A DNA stretch of 64,000 nucleotides from Marinomonas colpomeniae (GCF_014803385.1 NZ_JACYFC010000006.1:1-64000), one strand, 5' to 3'; positions 1 through 9,683 are shown, numbered from the stretch's first letter. The notes: generated by a model not told the origin, from the letters alone. Translations and numbers: made by a program.

Positions 1-174
1 CAAACAGCTCGCGCTGGTGTTCAAGCATTAACCGTTTCTCTAGAGAACCTAGGCGCAACAGTTGATAAAAACGTTGATCTAAATGGCGCTTACACATTCA
101 GCCAAAAAGAAGCAGCTTACAACGCGAAGCATTCTGATCTTCAAGCTCAGTTCGAAGCGCTTAAAGCTCAATAA
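1..174 (+). CDS. C-terminal end of an unidentified protein (5'-truncated)
   Basis: An open frame runs from the first base of the window to a TAA at 172-174 and encodes the last 57 residues of a protein, ending in LKAQ. The frame is followed within 50 bases by a strong intrinsic terminator, which supports it as a real gene end. The fragment is alpha-helical and alanine-rich in character. I do not recognise the family from these residues, so no function is assigned. Confidence 0.7.
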   Translation, partial: QTARAGVQALTVSLENLGATVDKNVDLNGAYTFSQKEAAYNAKHSDLQAQFEALKAQ

Positions 175-221
175 GTAAAACGTCTATTCTCTACTTAAGT
201 GTAGAGTACTATAGAAAAACA

Positions 222-260
222 AACCCCAATGCCGGATAACCGACATTGGGGTTCTTTTTT
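222..260 (+). terminator. Rho-independent terminator after the truncated first gene
   Basis: A 10-bp perfect stem (AACCCCAATG at 222-231 with CATTGGGGTT at 244-253) is followed by CTTTTTT. It sits 48 bases after the stop codon of the first gene. Confidence 0.9.
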
Positions 261-400
261 ATATTGAGTTTGATAAAAGCTGTATCGTAATTAAAATTAC
301 AATGAACTCATATGATTCTGAACACGCTCACCTGATGTATCTCTGAATCATTCGCCCTTTCTGAAATAAAAAGCCGTAAGGCTTGATTGGCGAGCACATT

Positions 401-436
401 GTCCCTTCCCCTTTTGTCTTTATAAGGGGAAGGGAC
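401..436. repeat. Perfect 13-bp hairpin between convergent genes
   Basis: Bases 401-413 (GTCCCTTCCCCTT) pair perfectly with 424-436 around a 10-base loop. There is no clear T tract on either strand, so it is not a canonical terminator. It lies about 100 bases past the stop of the minus-strand chemoreceptor and may still stop or protect its 3' end. The rest of 261-533 shows no gene. Confidence 0.6.
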
Positions 437-533
437 TAAAGATTAGAACGGATATAAGCTATTTAAGAAGAGTAATTACTTCTCATTTATTAAGCCGCGT
501 ATTTAGTGGTGGCTCCGTTCAGTTGCACCTATC

Positions 534-2462
534 TTAATTTGTTTTAAATTGATTTAGGATTGATGACAAATCTTGTAATCCATCTTTTATGTCCGTGAAC
601 CTCTCTTCATTTTCACGACTAGCAGAGGACGACTTAGCAAGGATATCCGCGATTGATATCATATGCTTACTAACATCAGCGGCCACAACATTTTGCTCGT
701 TAGTGGCAGTAGCTATTTGATAGTTCATCCCACTAATTAATGACACAGCACCCGCTATTTCATTAAATTCATCACCTGCTTGATTAATTTTATGTGTACT
801 TTCTGTAGTGGAATTAATCCCTATAGCTATTGCTGAAACCGCATTATTAGAGCCTTCTTCAAGGTTCTTAATGGTTGCTATTATTTCCTGTGTAGATTGG
901 TGTGTACGTAAGGAAAGTGAACGAACTTCGTCGGCCACAACAGCAAAACCTCTACCATATTCTCCTGCGCGTGCCGCTTCAATCGCGGCGTTAAGGGCAA
1001 GTAAGTTAGTTTGTTCTGATATTGCTTGAATCACATCAACAACTTGAGAAATTGCATCAACGTCTTTTGCTAAATCAGTGATCGTTTTAGATGTACTTTC
1101 TATCGTGGTAGACATATCAGAGATGGTAACAATGGCTTCTTTTATGACGTTTCCACCATGTTCAGATCCACTACTCACCTTAGCCGTGGATGCTGCTGCT
1201 TCATTTGCATTTTCGGCTATTTCTGCTGATGTGGCTTCCATCTCAGTAACCGCAGTAGCCACTTGCTCTGTCATCAAAACTTGATCTTTTGCCCATGCAG
1301 AAGCTCGAGATAATTCATTAGATGTCTGATCTACTTTTTTATCTAACTCATTACTGATGGCATTCGCAGAACGAACGACATGTTCAATTTTTTCTACAAA
1401 ATTGTTAAAGCCTTCTGCAAGAAGCCCAATTTCATTATTTGCCTTATAATTAATACGCTGAGTTAAATCTTGATCACCTTGACCGATATCTACTAAGGCT
1501 TTCACGACTATATTTATAGGACGAAAAAAGGCACGTATGGCAAGGGTAATAACAACGAGGAACAAAAGTGCTACTGTTATACTAATAATAGTACTGTTCC
1601 TTAGTGAATTATTTATACCGCTATGAAGATCATTTTCTGGTACTTGTGCGACTAAAATCCAATCAATGAATTTTATTTTTGTCGAAGAAAAAATTGTATC
1701 TTCTTTATTTTCATTAGAATAAGAAGATTGAACAATATTATTTCCAGATATTATATTTTCCTCAACAGTCGAGTCAAAACCATATGAATCTGAAAGTGTT
1801 TTACCTAATAATTCTTTATTCCCATGAACTTTTATGACACCCGATTTGTCGACTAAAAAGACCGTTCCGCTATTCCCAATTCGATAGTCACCAACAATAT
1901 TTGTGATTGCATCAAGGGCAAGTCCAATACCACCAACACCGAGTAACTTACCATTCGATTCAATACGATAGTTTACAAATACAGATATTTTTCCGCTGGT
2001 TTCATCTGTATCAATATTTAATTCGAATTCTTTATTACTTTTAACAAAATTATAGTACCAGCTGTCTTTTGGTGTCGTATTGTTTATTGTTTTTAATACT
2101 CCACCATCGTAATAAAACTTTTTCGATTTCTCAGAAACTAAAAAGATAGCCAATGCTGAATTGCTATCTTTAACTTGATTTAAGTACTCATTAAAGCCGT
2201 CCATAGTACTTTCACTCTCATTTCCCAAGAGCCACTTTTGGACATAAAGATTATTCGCTAATGCTTTAGATACAATTATCGCAGGTAATATTTCACCTGT
2301 AATACCACCACTAATTTCCCCTAACGTGGCAGGAAGCTCAACCTCTTCCATTCGCTCACTCGCGACTTTCTGCATACTGCTAACATTAATTACAGTAGAT
2401 ACAATAATTAATGTTAGCAAAGCAAAACAAGAAATAATTACCATTCTTGTTTGTATCTTCAT
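534..2462 (-). CDS. Methyl-accepting chemotaxis protein with periplasmic dCache-type sensor
   Basis: 642-residue transmembrane chemoreceptor. One membrane segment lies at about residues 7-29. A periplasmic region of roughly 260 residues follows, with PAS/Cache-like features ([30 protein letters not shown]). A second membrane segment is at about 290-313, then HAMP, then a methyl-accepting signalling domain whose hairpin tip [18 protein letters not shown] is near residue 484. It should bind a small ligand outside and control CheA through CheW. There is no C-terminal NWETF-type CheR/CheB tether. The gene stands alone, with no che genes nearby. The ligand cannot be read from the sequence. Confidence 0.93.
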   Translation of the reverse strand: MKIQTRMVIISCFALLTLIIVSTVINVSSMQKVASERMEEVELPATLGEISGGITGEILPAIIVSKALANNLYVQKWLLGNESESTMDGFNEYLNQVKDSNSALAIFLVSEKSKKFYYDGGVLKTINNTTPKDSWYYNFVKSNKEFELNIDTDETSGKISVFVNYRIESNGKLLGVGGIGLALDAITNIVGDYRIGNSGTVFLVDKSGVIKVHGNKELLGKTLSDSYGFDSTVEENIISGNNIVQSSYSNENKEDTIFSSTKIKFIDWILVAQVPENDLHSGINNSLRNSTIISITVALLFLVVITLAIRAFFRPINIVVKALVDIGQGDQDLTQRINYKANNEIGLLAEGFNNFVEKIEHVVRSANAISNELDKKVDQTSNELSRASAWAKDQVLMTEQVATAVTEMEATSAEIAENANEAAASTAKVSSGSEHGGNVIKEAIVTISDMSTTIESTSKTITDLAKDVDAISQVVDVIQAISEQTNLLALNAAIEAARAGEYGRGFAVVADEVRSLSLRTHQSTQEIIATIKNLEEGSNNAVSAIAIGINSTTESTHKINQAGDEFNEIAGAVSLISGMNYQIATATNEQNVVAADVSKHMISIADILAKSSSASRENEERFTDIKDGLQDLSSILNQFKTN

Positions 2463-2540
2463 ATTAGAACCTCAGTTTAGAAAATAATGTGAAATAGCTT
2501 AAACCTCAATAGTAACGAGATTTTTGATATATATAATAAA

Positions 2541-2565
2541 TTCGATTTCCTAAGGAAGAATCGAA
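2541..2565. repeat. Imperfect palindrome upstream of the chemoreceptor
   Basis: TTCGATT-TCC-TAA-GGA-AG-AATCGAA is an inverted repeat with a two-base bulge, about 80 bases upstream of the chemoreceptor start. It could be an operator, but nothing identifies a binding protein. The rest of 2463-2860 has no coding evidence. Confidence 0.35.
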
Positions 2566-2719
2566 CAAGTCCTTTTGTCTCAGTGGTCTACATACCTGTA
2601 AACATTTAGATGACAACCTACTATCCAATAGTGCATAGCGATTTTTTTGAGAAACTCAGCATATGACAGTTTTATTTGAAAAATAAAGTTTAAAAAACTT
2701 GTTCGTACCTTTCTTAATA

Positions 2720-2743
2720 AAAGGCCAGTTTTCACTGGCCTTT
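2720..2743 (-). terminator. Terminator at the end of the F420 operon
   Basis: A 10-bp stem (2720-2729 with 2734-2743, tetraloop TTTC) with core GGCCAGT/ACTGGCC. Read on the minus strand it is followed by a short T run. It lies 118 bases past the stop of the oxidoreductase and is the first strong hairpin downstream of the seven-gene F420 operon. Confidence 0.65.
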
Positions 2744-2860
2744 ACATAAAAAGAATAATCCCATCATTAACCTTTCTCTTTTTCCTTGAAAGAAGAAAGA
2801 TACCAAAGGATTATTTTTAAAGTACATATTCGTAATGAGCGTTACTTCTCACCATTACCC

Positions 2861-3865
2861 TTAACTATTAAATACGGGAATAATTTCTTTACCGTATTTG
2901 GCGATAATTTCTTCTTCATCTCCACTGTCTAGGTAGATATTGAATTGGGTTGTACCCGCTTCTTCTAGATCTTTGATTCGTGTAATGTGGTCTTCAACCG
3001 TACCTAATACACAGAAGCTTTTGATGATGTCTTCTGTGATGAAGTCTAGGAATGGGTTGTCGCTCTGCCCATGTTTCGAGTAGTCGTAGCCTTTACGATT
3101 TTCGATGTAATCCGTTAGACTTTTTGGCACTAATCCTGAATCTGAACCGTATTTTTCAACGATGTCAGCAACGTGATTACCGACCATTGCTGGGAACCAT
3201 TTGGTGTGTTCAATACAGTAATCCATGTCACCGAAGTAAGCAGGCGCTGCAGCTTGAACTTTGAAATTGGACATGTCGCGGCCAGCTTCTTCACCCGCAG
3301 CAATCGCTTGGTCTTTAAACCATTTAACCAAAGCAGGATCACCAATTTGTAAGATAAGGCCATCACCAACGGTTCCTGCTGCAGCTAAAGCTTTTGGTCC
3401 ATAAGCACCAATCCAAACAGGCAATTCGTAACCCGTCGCCCAAGGTAATTTTACTGGGTCTGGGCATTCGCCGTATTCCACTTCTTCACCTCTAACCATG
3501 GCTTTTACCTTGGTCGTGAATTCAGTCATACGCGCGATGGTGGCCGGTTTTTTACCCATGACTCGCATAGAGGAATCACCACGGCCAAGGCCGATGTCAA
3601 AACGACCATTACTTTGATGCGCCAAACTTGCATACAAGCTGGCAGACAAAGACCAATCACGAATATTCGGATTGGTTACACAAGGACCAAAACGCATTTT
3701 TGTGGTGTGTTCCATACACATGGCCATAGCAACAAACGATTCACGCCAAAGAATGTGAGAATCGTAAAACCAGCAATAAGTAAAACCTGCGGCTTCTGCT
3801 TGACGAACCAAGTTACGAGCGCGATCTGGGCTAACAAAACCTTTAAACGTAATACCAAATTCCAT
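2861..3865 (-). CDS. LLM-class (luciferase-like) F420-dependent oxidoreductase; candidate pyrimidine reductase
   Basis: 334-residue protein of the bacterial luciferase-like superfamily, an (alpha/beta)8 barrel. The typical start MEFGITFKGFVSPDRARN, the motif GRFDIGLGRGDSSMRVMG near residue 87, and the C-terminal VLGTVEDHITRIKDLEEAG are visible. I recall a named F420-dependent subfamily with a Colwellia member (CPS_4043 type, TIGR03842) that it resembles; not searched. It is the last gene of an operon encoding all F420 synthesis steps and an F420 reductase, so F420H2 is almost certainly its cofactor. Because the adjacent genes hydrolyse dihydropyrimidines or hydantoins and the regulator is RutR-like, I infer reduction of the C5=C6 bond of uracil or thymine. 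A RutA-like flavin monooxygenase role is the main alternative. AGAGGAAC precedes the ATG. Confidence 0.88.
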   Translation of the reverse strand: MEFGITFKGFVSPDRARNLVRQAEAAGFTYCWFYDSHILWRESFVAMAMCMEHTTKMRFGPCVTNPNIRDWSLSASLYASLAHQSNGRFDIGLGRGDSSMRVMGKKPATIARMTEFTTKVKAMVRGEEVEYGECPDPVKLPWATGYELPVWIGAYGPKALAAAGTVGDGLILQIGDPALVKWFKDQAIAAGEEAGRDMSNFKVQAAAPAYFGDMDYCIEHTKWFPAMVGNHVADIVEKYGSDSGLVPKSLTDYIENRKGYDYSKHGQSDNPFLDFITEDIIKSFCVLGTVEDHITRIKDLEEAGTTQFNIYLDSGDEEEIIAKYGKEIIPVFNS

Positions 3866-3949
3866 AATGTGTTCCTCTTGTAATTATGCTTTTAATTTTT
3901 TTCTAAATTATGTTTCTAAACAACCGAATAACTTATTACGATGTAGCCA

Positions 3950-4642
3950 TTAATGTGCGTCAGGTGGGCAAATACGTACTCCTGCATGACTGAACGGCAC
4001 ATCTTTTGAGATATTCAAACGAATCAAAATGGGCGTTAGCGCTTCAATACAACGAGCACTTTCTGCCAAGCCTGCGTTGTAAGCTTTGGTTCCCATCAGT
4101 TCAATAAGCGCCATAACTTTCTTCTTTGCAGCCAAGTCATTACCACACACCAAAATGTCGCAGTTGATCGTGCGAGAAAGGTCGTTCAAGGTAATAGCAG
4201 ACACGTTATGCAAGGCACCAACGACAGGAACACTGTCGCCCAATAACGCTTGCGCGGCTTCGGTGACAGAGCCTTCTTTTGGCATTTCAACGGCTTTTGG
4301 GTTGCCCGGTGCGAGTGGTACAACAATGTCGACTAACACTTTGTTGATAAGCAAAGGCGCTAGAGTGGTTAGTGTCGCGTCATGACCTGCGTAAGGCACA
4401 GATAAAATAACCAATTCGCTAGCGGCCTTTGTTGCGTCCTCCATGCTCATGCCAGTAATGTCAGCTGTGGTGCCTTTTTCTGCTAATAGCGCCGTCATTT
4501 CTGTCGCGGCGTCTTGTGCTTTTGTCGCATCACGAGAGCCCAATACAACGCTGACTCCTGCTAGAGCTAAGCGCAATGCAAGCCCTTTACCTTGCGGGCC
4601 TGTTCCGCCAATAATGGCTACTTTTTCAACTGCTTCGTTCAT
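3950..4642 (-). CDS. npdG: NADPH-dependent F420 reductase
   Basis: 230-residue Rossmann protein that moves hydride between NADPH and F420. The dinucleotide-binding start [20 protein letters not shown] and the GSRD stretch that typically contacts the NADP phosphate are present, as is [12 protein letters not shown] further on. The frame extends 10 residues upstream, but AGAGGAA lies seven bases before the internal ATG at 4642, and the family begins just before the Rossmann motif, so I use that start. Located between cofE and the F420-dependent oxidoreductase, it most likely regenerates F420H2 for that enzyme. Gaps of 84 and 102 bases to its neighbours contain no terminator. Confidence 0.9.
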   Translation of the reverse strand: MNEAVEKVAIIGGTGPQGKGLALRLALAGVSVVLGSRDATKAQDAATEMTALLAEKGTTADITGMSMEDATKAASELVILSVPYAGHDATLTTLAPLLINKVLVDIVVPLAPGNPKAVEMPKEGSVTEAAQALLGDSVPVVGALHNVSAITLNDLSRTINCDILVCGNDLAAKKKVMALIELMGTKAYNAGLAESARCIEALTPILIRLNISKDVPFSHAGVRICPPDAH

Positions 4643-4744
4643 AAATTCCTCTTTCTCTTTATCAAATATCAATGTGTTAAATCGGGTGGTATTTCTTACT
4701 ATTAAAAAGAGTTGCTCTTAACGATTGTTGTTCTTCATGATTAT

Positions 4745-5518
4745 TTATCTGAACAAGTCTTCGTTATGAGCACGCATTAAATCTTTGCTTGAGCTGTTTG
4801 TTTTAGGCCAATCCAAACCACGGAAAACAATCACAGGAGATTTGGCGCTTTTTTCCATTAATAATCCTGAGGCCGCCGCAAGTTCATCGGCAAAAGCGGG
4901 CGCGGTCACGCTGAGCGGACGACCGAATGCGTCCTCTTCCCCCAACATGTGCATAACACCCGGCACATTCGCTAAGCCAATTGCTACGTTGGTTTGGCCT
5001 AATCGCCAAGGTCGACCAAAAGTGTCACTGATGATTACACCTAGCTCACAGCCAAAGTGTTTTTCTAAGACGAGACAAAGTTCGCGTGCGCTTTTGTCTG
5101 GGTCTTCTGGTAATAAAATCAATTGTCCGGGATGGTCAGCGTTCGATTCATCTACCGCCGCATTAGCGCAAATGTAGCCATGTTTGTGCTCTGCGATTAA
5201 TACACCTTCGTCTTGGTCTGGTCGTTTCATGGCACGCACGATACGGCTGGATTGAGACAAGATAACTTCGACTTTTCGTGGATCTTTGTTGACGGTTTTT
5301 GCTAATTCGATGGCTTCTTCGCTTGGTGTCACTTGGTCTAAATACGCGCAAGCACCTTCGCTTTTTGACACCACTTTATGAGCAATAACTAAAATATCGC
5401 CTGCTACTAAGGTTTGTTTTTGCGAGATAAAAGTATCAATAATATTTTGAGCTAAATCGTCACCCTCTTGGAAATCAGGCAAGCCCATTAGACGAAACAT
5501 ACTCATAGAATCAGGCAT
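4745..5518 (-). CDS. cofE: Coenzyme F420:L-glutamate ligase
   Basis: 257-residue CofE. It adds glutamates to F420-0 using GTP to make polyglutamylated F420. The family block ISDTFGRPWRLGQTNVAIG is present near residue 160, and the start MFRLMGLPDFQEGDDL is typical. Its length matches archaeal CofE. It lacks the C-terminal nitroreductase-like domain that in actinobacterial FbiB reduces dehydro-F420. The start overlaps the end of cofC by 8 bases and is preceded by AGGAG, so translation is probably coupled. Confidence 0.93.
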   Translation of the reverse strand: MPDSMSMFRLMGLPDFQEGDDLAQNIIDTFISQKQTLVAGDILVIAHKVVSKSEGACAYLDQVTPSEEAIELAKTVNKDPRKVEVILSQSSRIVRAMKRPDQDEGVLIAEHKHGYICANAAVDESNADHPGQLILLPEDPDKSARELCLVLEKHFGCELGVIISDTFGRPWRLGQTNVAIGLANVPGVMHMLGEEDAFGRPLSVTAPAFADELAAASGLLMEKSAKSPVIVFRGLDWPKTNSSSKDLMRAHNEDLFR

Positions 5519-6194
5519 AACGTCGCTCCTTAATGGGTGATATAAGACATTTTTTCCAGGCGCTAAAACGCTCTGGTGCTCGTATAACAGCTTGTTTTAA
5601 ATCTTCACTGTGATCAATGTCGAGCGCTAGATGAGTAAAGTTTAATGAGTGACACGTCAGCCCATTTTCAAACGCATTGCCTTTATGAATTCTGGCTGAC
5701 TGATTGCCATATTCAAATTCGATAGCGTCTGGTGGCGACGTCAGCAATGCATTAGTGCCACCATCTTTTGCGACAGCAATAACGACTTCAGCATCATATG
5801 CCGCGCCAATTAATTCTCTTATTTCATTAGGGTTGAGTACTGCGATGTCACCAGGAATAATCAGTTGACTGTCGTAACCAGATTTTTTAACCCAATCACA
5901 AGCGAAGTCCAATGCACCGTTTAAGCCTTTTTCGCCATCATCAAATAATGTGTTCGCTTCATAAGATTGAGCAAGGCCCAACACATCCAGTGACTCACTG
6001 ACCACTAATACATCTAGCATTGGAAAGTGCTCTTGAAAAAAAGCCAAGGTGTTATGAAAGAGGTTTAAAGACAAACTTTCGCGTGCTTCATTGGTCATGC
6101 TGTTTGCGAGTCGTTGCTTAGAACGCTGAGGAGATTTCATCGGAATCACCACACACAACTTATCTTCTATTAATGTATTTTCTAGGCTATTCAT
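5511..6194 (-). CDS. cofC: 2-phospho-L-lactate (or PEP / 3-phosphoglycerate) guanylyltransferase
   Basis: 227-residue nucleotidyltransferase of the CofC family. It activates a three-carbon phosphoacid with GTP to give the GDP-linked substrate of CofD. The motifs CVVIPMKSPQRSKQRLA near the N terminus (GTP-binding loop), IIPGDIAVL near residue 111 and the late ALDIDHSEDLKQA are typical. Which acid it uses cannot be told from sequence alone. The ATG overlaps the cofD stop (TAATG), so the genes are translationally coupled. Confidence 0.9.
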   Translation of the reverse strand: MNSLENTLIEDKLCVVIPMKSPQRSKQRLANSMTNEARESLSLNLFHNTLAFFQEHFPMLDVLVVSESLDVLGLAQSYEANTLFDDGEKGLNGALDFACDWVKKSGYDSQLIIPGDIAVLNPNEIRELIGAAYDAEVVIAVAKDGGTNALLTSPPDAIEFEYGNQSARIHKGNAFENGLTCHSLNFTHLALDIDHSEDLKQAVIRAPERFSAWKKCLISPIKERRYA

Positions 6195-7171
6195 TATTTC
6201 TTTTCCCCTTTGGCGCGCTGAGTTAAAGCAAAATGAACTACTTTAGATAACAAATTTGATTTTTCTTCTACGGTCTTCATTAAGGTTGGCGTCACCAGTA
6301 CATCAGCGCCTTGTCCTTCTAACCAAGCGGCATCCGACTGATCAAGGTCATCAATGACCAAAGCGTTCAAGAAATGCTCGTAACACTGATAAACACCTTT
6401 TGAATCAATACTTTTTCCAGCGCTTTCAAGCATTTTATCTGCGGGACCTTTTATGGTTTTACCACCAATTAAAGGTGAAACAGCAATCACATAAGCATTA
6501 CTTTTCTCGATCGCTTGTTGAATTTCAGGTACTGCGAGAATCGCACCGATACTAACAATAGGGTTACTTGGGGCGATCAAAACAATATCGCTTTTTGCAA
6601 TTTGCTCTAAGGCTTCAGGTGTCGCAACTGAATCCGCTGCACCTTTGTACTCAATGTCTAAAACATCTGGTTTACAATGCTCACGTACAAAGAATTCTTG
6701 AAAAGACAACCAGCCTGCGAGGGTTTTGACACGAGTTTGAACAACATCATTTGTTGGTAATAAAATCGGCAAGGTTACACCATGGCGTTTTGCCAAAGTC
6801 GTAGTAATCTCACTGGCGGTTACACCTTTGGCTTTTTGGCTGGTGCGGTAAATGTGTGTTGCTAAGTCTAAGTCGCCCAACGTCATCCATGTGTTTTCAC
6901 CTAACGCATTTAATTCGTTAAGCACTTGATGAGTTTCGTTTTTGCGTCCCCAACCTTGTTCTCGATCGATCTGATCGCCAAGGGAATAGATTAAGGTGTC
7001 GATGTCTGGCGACACCCACAAACCGTGGAATTCATCATCGTCTGCGATGTTGCCAATAATCGTTGTGACGCTCGCATATTGGCTCGCAGCCAAACCTTCC
7101 GCCGCTTTTGCGCCGCCGACGCCACCGGCAAGTAAGGTGATTTTGAGATTTTTCGCCACTGGTGAAACCAT
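6194..7171 (-). CDS. cofD: 2-phospho-L-lactate transferase (F420-0 synthesis)
   Basis: 325-residue CofD. It transfers the phospho-acid moiety from the GDP-activated donor to FO, making F420-0. The glycine-rich start LLAGGVGGAK (GGVGGA at residues 16-21), the DDDEFHGLWVSPDIDTL block and IAPSNPIVSIG are all family signatures. Length is normal. The start codon overlaps the cofH stop by one base (TAATG). Confidence 0.95.
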   Translation of the reverse strand: MVSPVAKNLKITLLAGGVGGAKAAEGLAASQYASVTTIIGNIADDDEFHGLWVSPDIDTLIYSLGDQIDREQGWGRKNETHQVLNELNALGENTWMTLGDLDLATHIYRTSQKAKGVTASEITTTLAKRHGVTLPILLPTNDVVQTRVKTLAGWLSFQEFFVREHCKPDVLDIEYKGAADSVATPEALEQIAKSDIVLIAPSNPIVSIGAILAVPEIQQAIEKSNAYVIAVSPLIGGKTIKGPADKMLESAGKSIDSKGVYQCYEHFLNALVIDDLDQSDAAWLEGQGADVLVTPTLMKTVEEKSNLLSKVVHFALTQRAKGEKK

Positions 7172-8406
7172 TAGGCAACACCTTGAATTGCAATACGATT
7201 GCTTGCCGTTAGGCTTTTCGGTTCACTGCCATAGTTTTTTACGACGCCGTATTTAGTATCTCGTTGAACAGCGTTTAAACCTGCGCTTTGAATATTCGCC
7301 ACCATGTCTTCTGGGAACACCTCTTGTCCGTGAGTCGCGCCTGCTGCTCGGGAAATACTCTCGTTCATCAAGGTTCCACCCAGATCATTTGCGCCAGATT
7401 GCAACATTTTGGTTGCAACGTCTGGGCCCATTTTCACCCAAGAGGCTTGAATATTATCAATGTGACCTTGCAGCATTAATCGAGCAATGGCGTGCATTTT
7501 AAAATGCTCATCTTGCGTTGGCCCTGTACGAACCTTGTCTGGGTTGTCATTGTATAAACGAGTTTCATAATGGATAAAGCCAAGCGGTACAAACTCTGTG
7601 AATCCGCCTGTTTCCTTTTGAATATCACGAAGTAACTTAAGATGATTTGCCCAATGAATTGGTTGATCCACATGGCCGTACATAATGGTCGAGGTTGTTG
7701 GTACGCCAACCGAATGTGCCGCTTTGATAATGCGAACCCATTCTTCTGTGGTGAGCTTATTCTTAGTGAGAAGTTTGCGAATTTCGGTGTCTAAAATTTC
7801 CGCTGCTGTACCAGGCATAGAACCTAAACCAAGCTCTTTCAGTTCCGTTAAAAATACCTCTGGCTCTAGCTTGGCTTTTTTGCAGCCATACCAGATTTCA
7901 AAAGGCGAGAAAGCATGAATGTGTATATCAGGTACACGCTTTTTCACTGCGATAATTAACTCTCGGTAATAATTTGCATCTATGTCTGGATGTAAACCAC
8001 CTTGAATACACACTTCTGTTGCACCACGCGCCCAAGCCTCTTCAGCTTTATCAGCAACTTGCTCGACATTTAAAAACTCAGCGTCTTTGTCGCCCTTTTC
8101 TTTGGCGAAGTTACAAAAACGACACCCCATGTAGCACACATTGGTGAAGTTGATATTGCGAGTAATGACGAAAGTGCCTGTGTTTCCGACACGATTTTCG
8201 CGAACCGTATTCGCAGCATCTAACACGGCTTGCGCGTCTTCGCCCTGAGTGGCAAATAAGATACACGCATCTTCCACACTGAGCTCTTCACCTAATAACG
8301 AACGGCCTAAGATTGTTCTAACCGATTCGCTGACTTGGTCGCTAATGGTTGTTGCTAAAAAAAGATTCGGAGCGGTATTGGATACATTTTCTATAGATGA
8401 AATCAT
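7171..8406 (-). CDS. cofH: FO synthase subunit 2, radical SAM
   Basis: 411-residue radical SAM enzyme. It joins the hydroxybenzyl part of tyrosine to 5-amino-6-ribitylaminouracil, the first half of deazaflavin (FO) formation. The cluster-binding cysteines are C91, C95 and C98 (NVCYMGCRFCNF), and TEVCIQGGLHPDID distinguishes CofH from CofG. FO synthase is split here, as in archaea and cyanobacteria, rather than fused as in actinobacterial FbiC. It overlaps cofG by 4 bases (ATGA) and has a strong GGAGGAG ribosome-binding site. One substrate comes from the riboflavin route, which includes RibD, also encoded in this window. Confidence 0.95.
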   Translation of the reverse strand: MISSIENVSNTAPNLFLATTISDQVSESVRTILGRSLLGEELSVEDACILFATQGEDAQAVLDAANTVRENRVGNTGTFVITRNINFTNVCYMGCRFCNFAKEKGDKDAEFLNVEQVADKAEEAWARGATEVCIQGGLHPDIDANYYRELIIAVKKRVPDIHIHAFSPFEIWYGCKKAKLEPEVFLTELKELGLGSMPGTAAEILDTEIRKLLTKNKLTTEEWVRIIKAAHSVGVPTTSTIMYGHVDQPIHWANHLKLLRDIQKETGGFTEFVPLGFIHYETRLYNDNPDKVRTGPTQDEHFKMHAIARLMLQGHIDNIQASWVKMGPDVATKMLQSGANDLGGTLMNESISRAAGATHGQEVFPEDMVANIQSAGLNAVQRDTKYGVVKNYGSEPKSLTASNRIAIQGVA

Positions 8407-9599
8407 GCGATGACTCCTCCTTCTGTTCTAACTTTTGTGTTTTGAATTAGGCCTGGCATTCGAGAAAGGTCGATGACGCGATGCAGTAAATCGGGTGTTA
8501 AATAAGCACGGCTCTGAGAGTCGATTTTTTGAACGTTACTTTGTTGAGAGTCATTGTTTTCAGAATAGAAACGATCATAAATAGTCAAACGTTCCGCAAG
8601 AGAATAACCTAAACCCTCACAGGCTTGCGCCACACTACTGATCTGTGGCCATGCACGTTCTGGATTGATAAAGTCTTTTGTAAGCGGTGAAATACCACCA
8701 AAATCATTAATACCTGCGTTGATGTAGCTGCCGTATTCCACTTCTAAATTTGGTGGTGCCTGAATACTGATGTCCGCAGGAAGAATCAAACGCGCCATAG
8801 CAATCGTGCGCTTCATGTCGTCTAAATCTGGTTCGTGGCAACCTTCCATTGCCGTGCCATCTTTGGCGCGGAAGTTCTGGATAATCACTTCTTGTAAATG
8901 ACCGTACATTTCATGGCGTTCACGGATAGCAACAAGACTGTGAACTCGGTCTTCCCAACTTTCGCCAATCCCAATTAAGATCCCAGTGGTAAAGGCAATA
9001 TCAAGTTTTCCCGCTTGCTCTATGGTATCGAGTCGACGCTTTGGAGTTTTGTCTGGGCAAGCGTAATGGGCTTGCCCTTTTTTCAATAAGGCACTGGAAA
9101 CATTTTCCAGCATCATTCCCATGCTCGCGGCGACAGGTTTGAGCCGTTTTAATTCATCATACGACAAGGCACCAGCGTTCACATGCGGAAGCAAAGTGGT
9201 GTTGGTTAACACGTTTTCACATTGATCATGAAGATAATCGAGTGTGTCTGTGTAACCAAGGGAAGCAAGAATGTCTCGGGCTTTTTGGTGACGCTCTTCT
9301 GGTCGTTCGCCCAAACTAAATAAGGCTTCTTTGCAATCCAGCGCGGCACCTTCACGAGCCGTTTTTAATACTTGCTCTGGTGTCATGTAATTAGATGTTG
9401 CGGATTCAGGTGATTGAACAAAGGTGCAATAACCACAGCTATCACGACACATATTGGTCAATGGGATAAATACTTTTTTTGAATAAGTTAACTGATTTCC
9501 CCAAGAAGCATCGCGTACTTTAGCGGCCTCTTGGCAGAGTGCATATAAGTCTGGCCCAGTGGCGAATTCATAAGATATGGCTTCAGAAACAGAGATCAT
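8403..9599 (-). CDS. cofG: FO synthase subunit 1, radical SAM
   Basis: 398-residue radical SAM enzyme that closes the deazaflavin ring to give FO. Cluster cysteines lie in NMCRDSCGYCTF at C51, C55 and C58, and ALFSLGERPEERH is a CofG mark. The frame also offers a GTG two codons earlier (9605), but GGAG directly abuts that GTG and sits five bases before the ATG at 9599, so the ATG is preferred. It is the first gene of the F420 operon. A RutR-like palindrome lies 34-49 bases upstream. Confidence 0.94.
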   Translation of the reverse strand: MISVSEAISYEFATGPDLYALCQEAAKVRDASWGNQLTYSKKVFIPLTNMCRDSCGYCTFVQSPESATSNYMTPEQVLKTAREGAALDCKEALFSLGERPEERHQKARDILASLGYTDTLDYLHDQCENVLTNTTLLPHVNAGALSYDELKRLKPVAASMGMMLENVSSALLKKGQAHYACPDKTPKRRLDTIEQAGKLDIAFTTGILIGIGESWEDRVHSLVAIRERHEMYGHLQEVIIQNFRAKDGTAMEGCHEPDLDDMKRTIAMARLILPADISIQAPPNLEVEYGSYINAGINDFGGISPLTKDFINPERAWPQISSVAQACEGLGYSLAERLTIYDRFYSENNDSQQSNVQKIDSQSRAYLTPDLLHRVIDLSRMPGLIQNTKVRTEGGVIA

Positions 9600-9632
9600 A
9601 TTCACTCCACAATTTAATGATTATTTAACTTT

Positions 9633-9648
9633 TTTACCATTTGGTATA
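9633..9648 (-). promoter_or_regulatory. RutR-like operator in front of cofG
   Basis: TTTACCATTTGGTATA has the core ACCA-N2-TGGT and matches 11 of the 14 defined positions of the RutR consensus TTGACCA-N2-TGGTCAA as I remember it. It lies just upstream of the first F420 gene and one gene away from a RutR-like regulator. Control of the F420 operon is inferred. Confidence 0.6.
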
Positions 9649-9683
9649 AAAATTAATATCAAGTATTGGAGAAAGAGTAAATT

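Noticed and set aside
808..1284. Plus-strand open frames of 60-75 codons across the first chemoreceptor
   Set aside because: They lie wholly inside a clear chemoreceptor on the other strand and lack ribosome-binding sites; they are codon shadows.
4785..5177. 130-codon plus-strand frame opposite cofE
   Set aside because: Reads through the complement of a well-conserved CofE; no start signal and no recognisable protein features.
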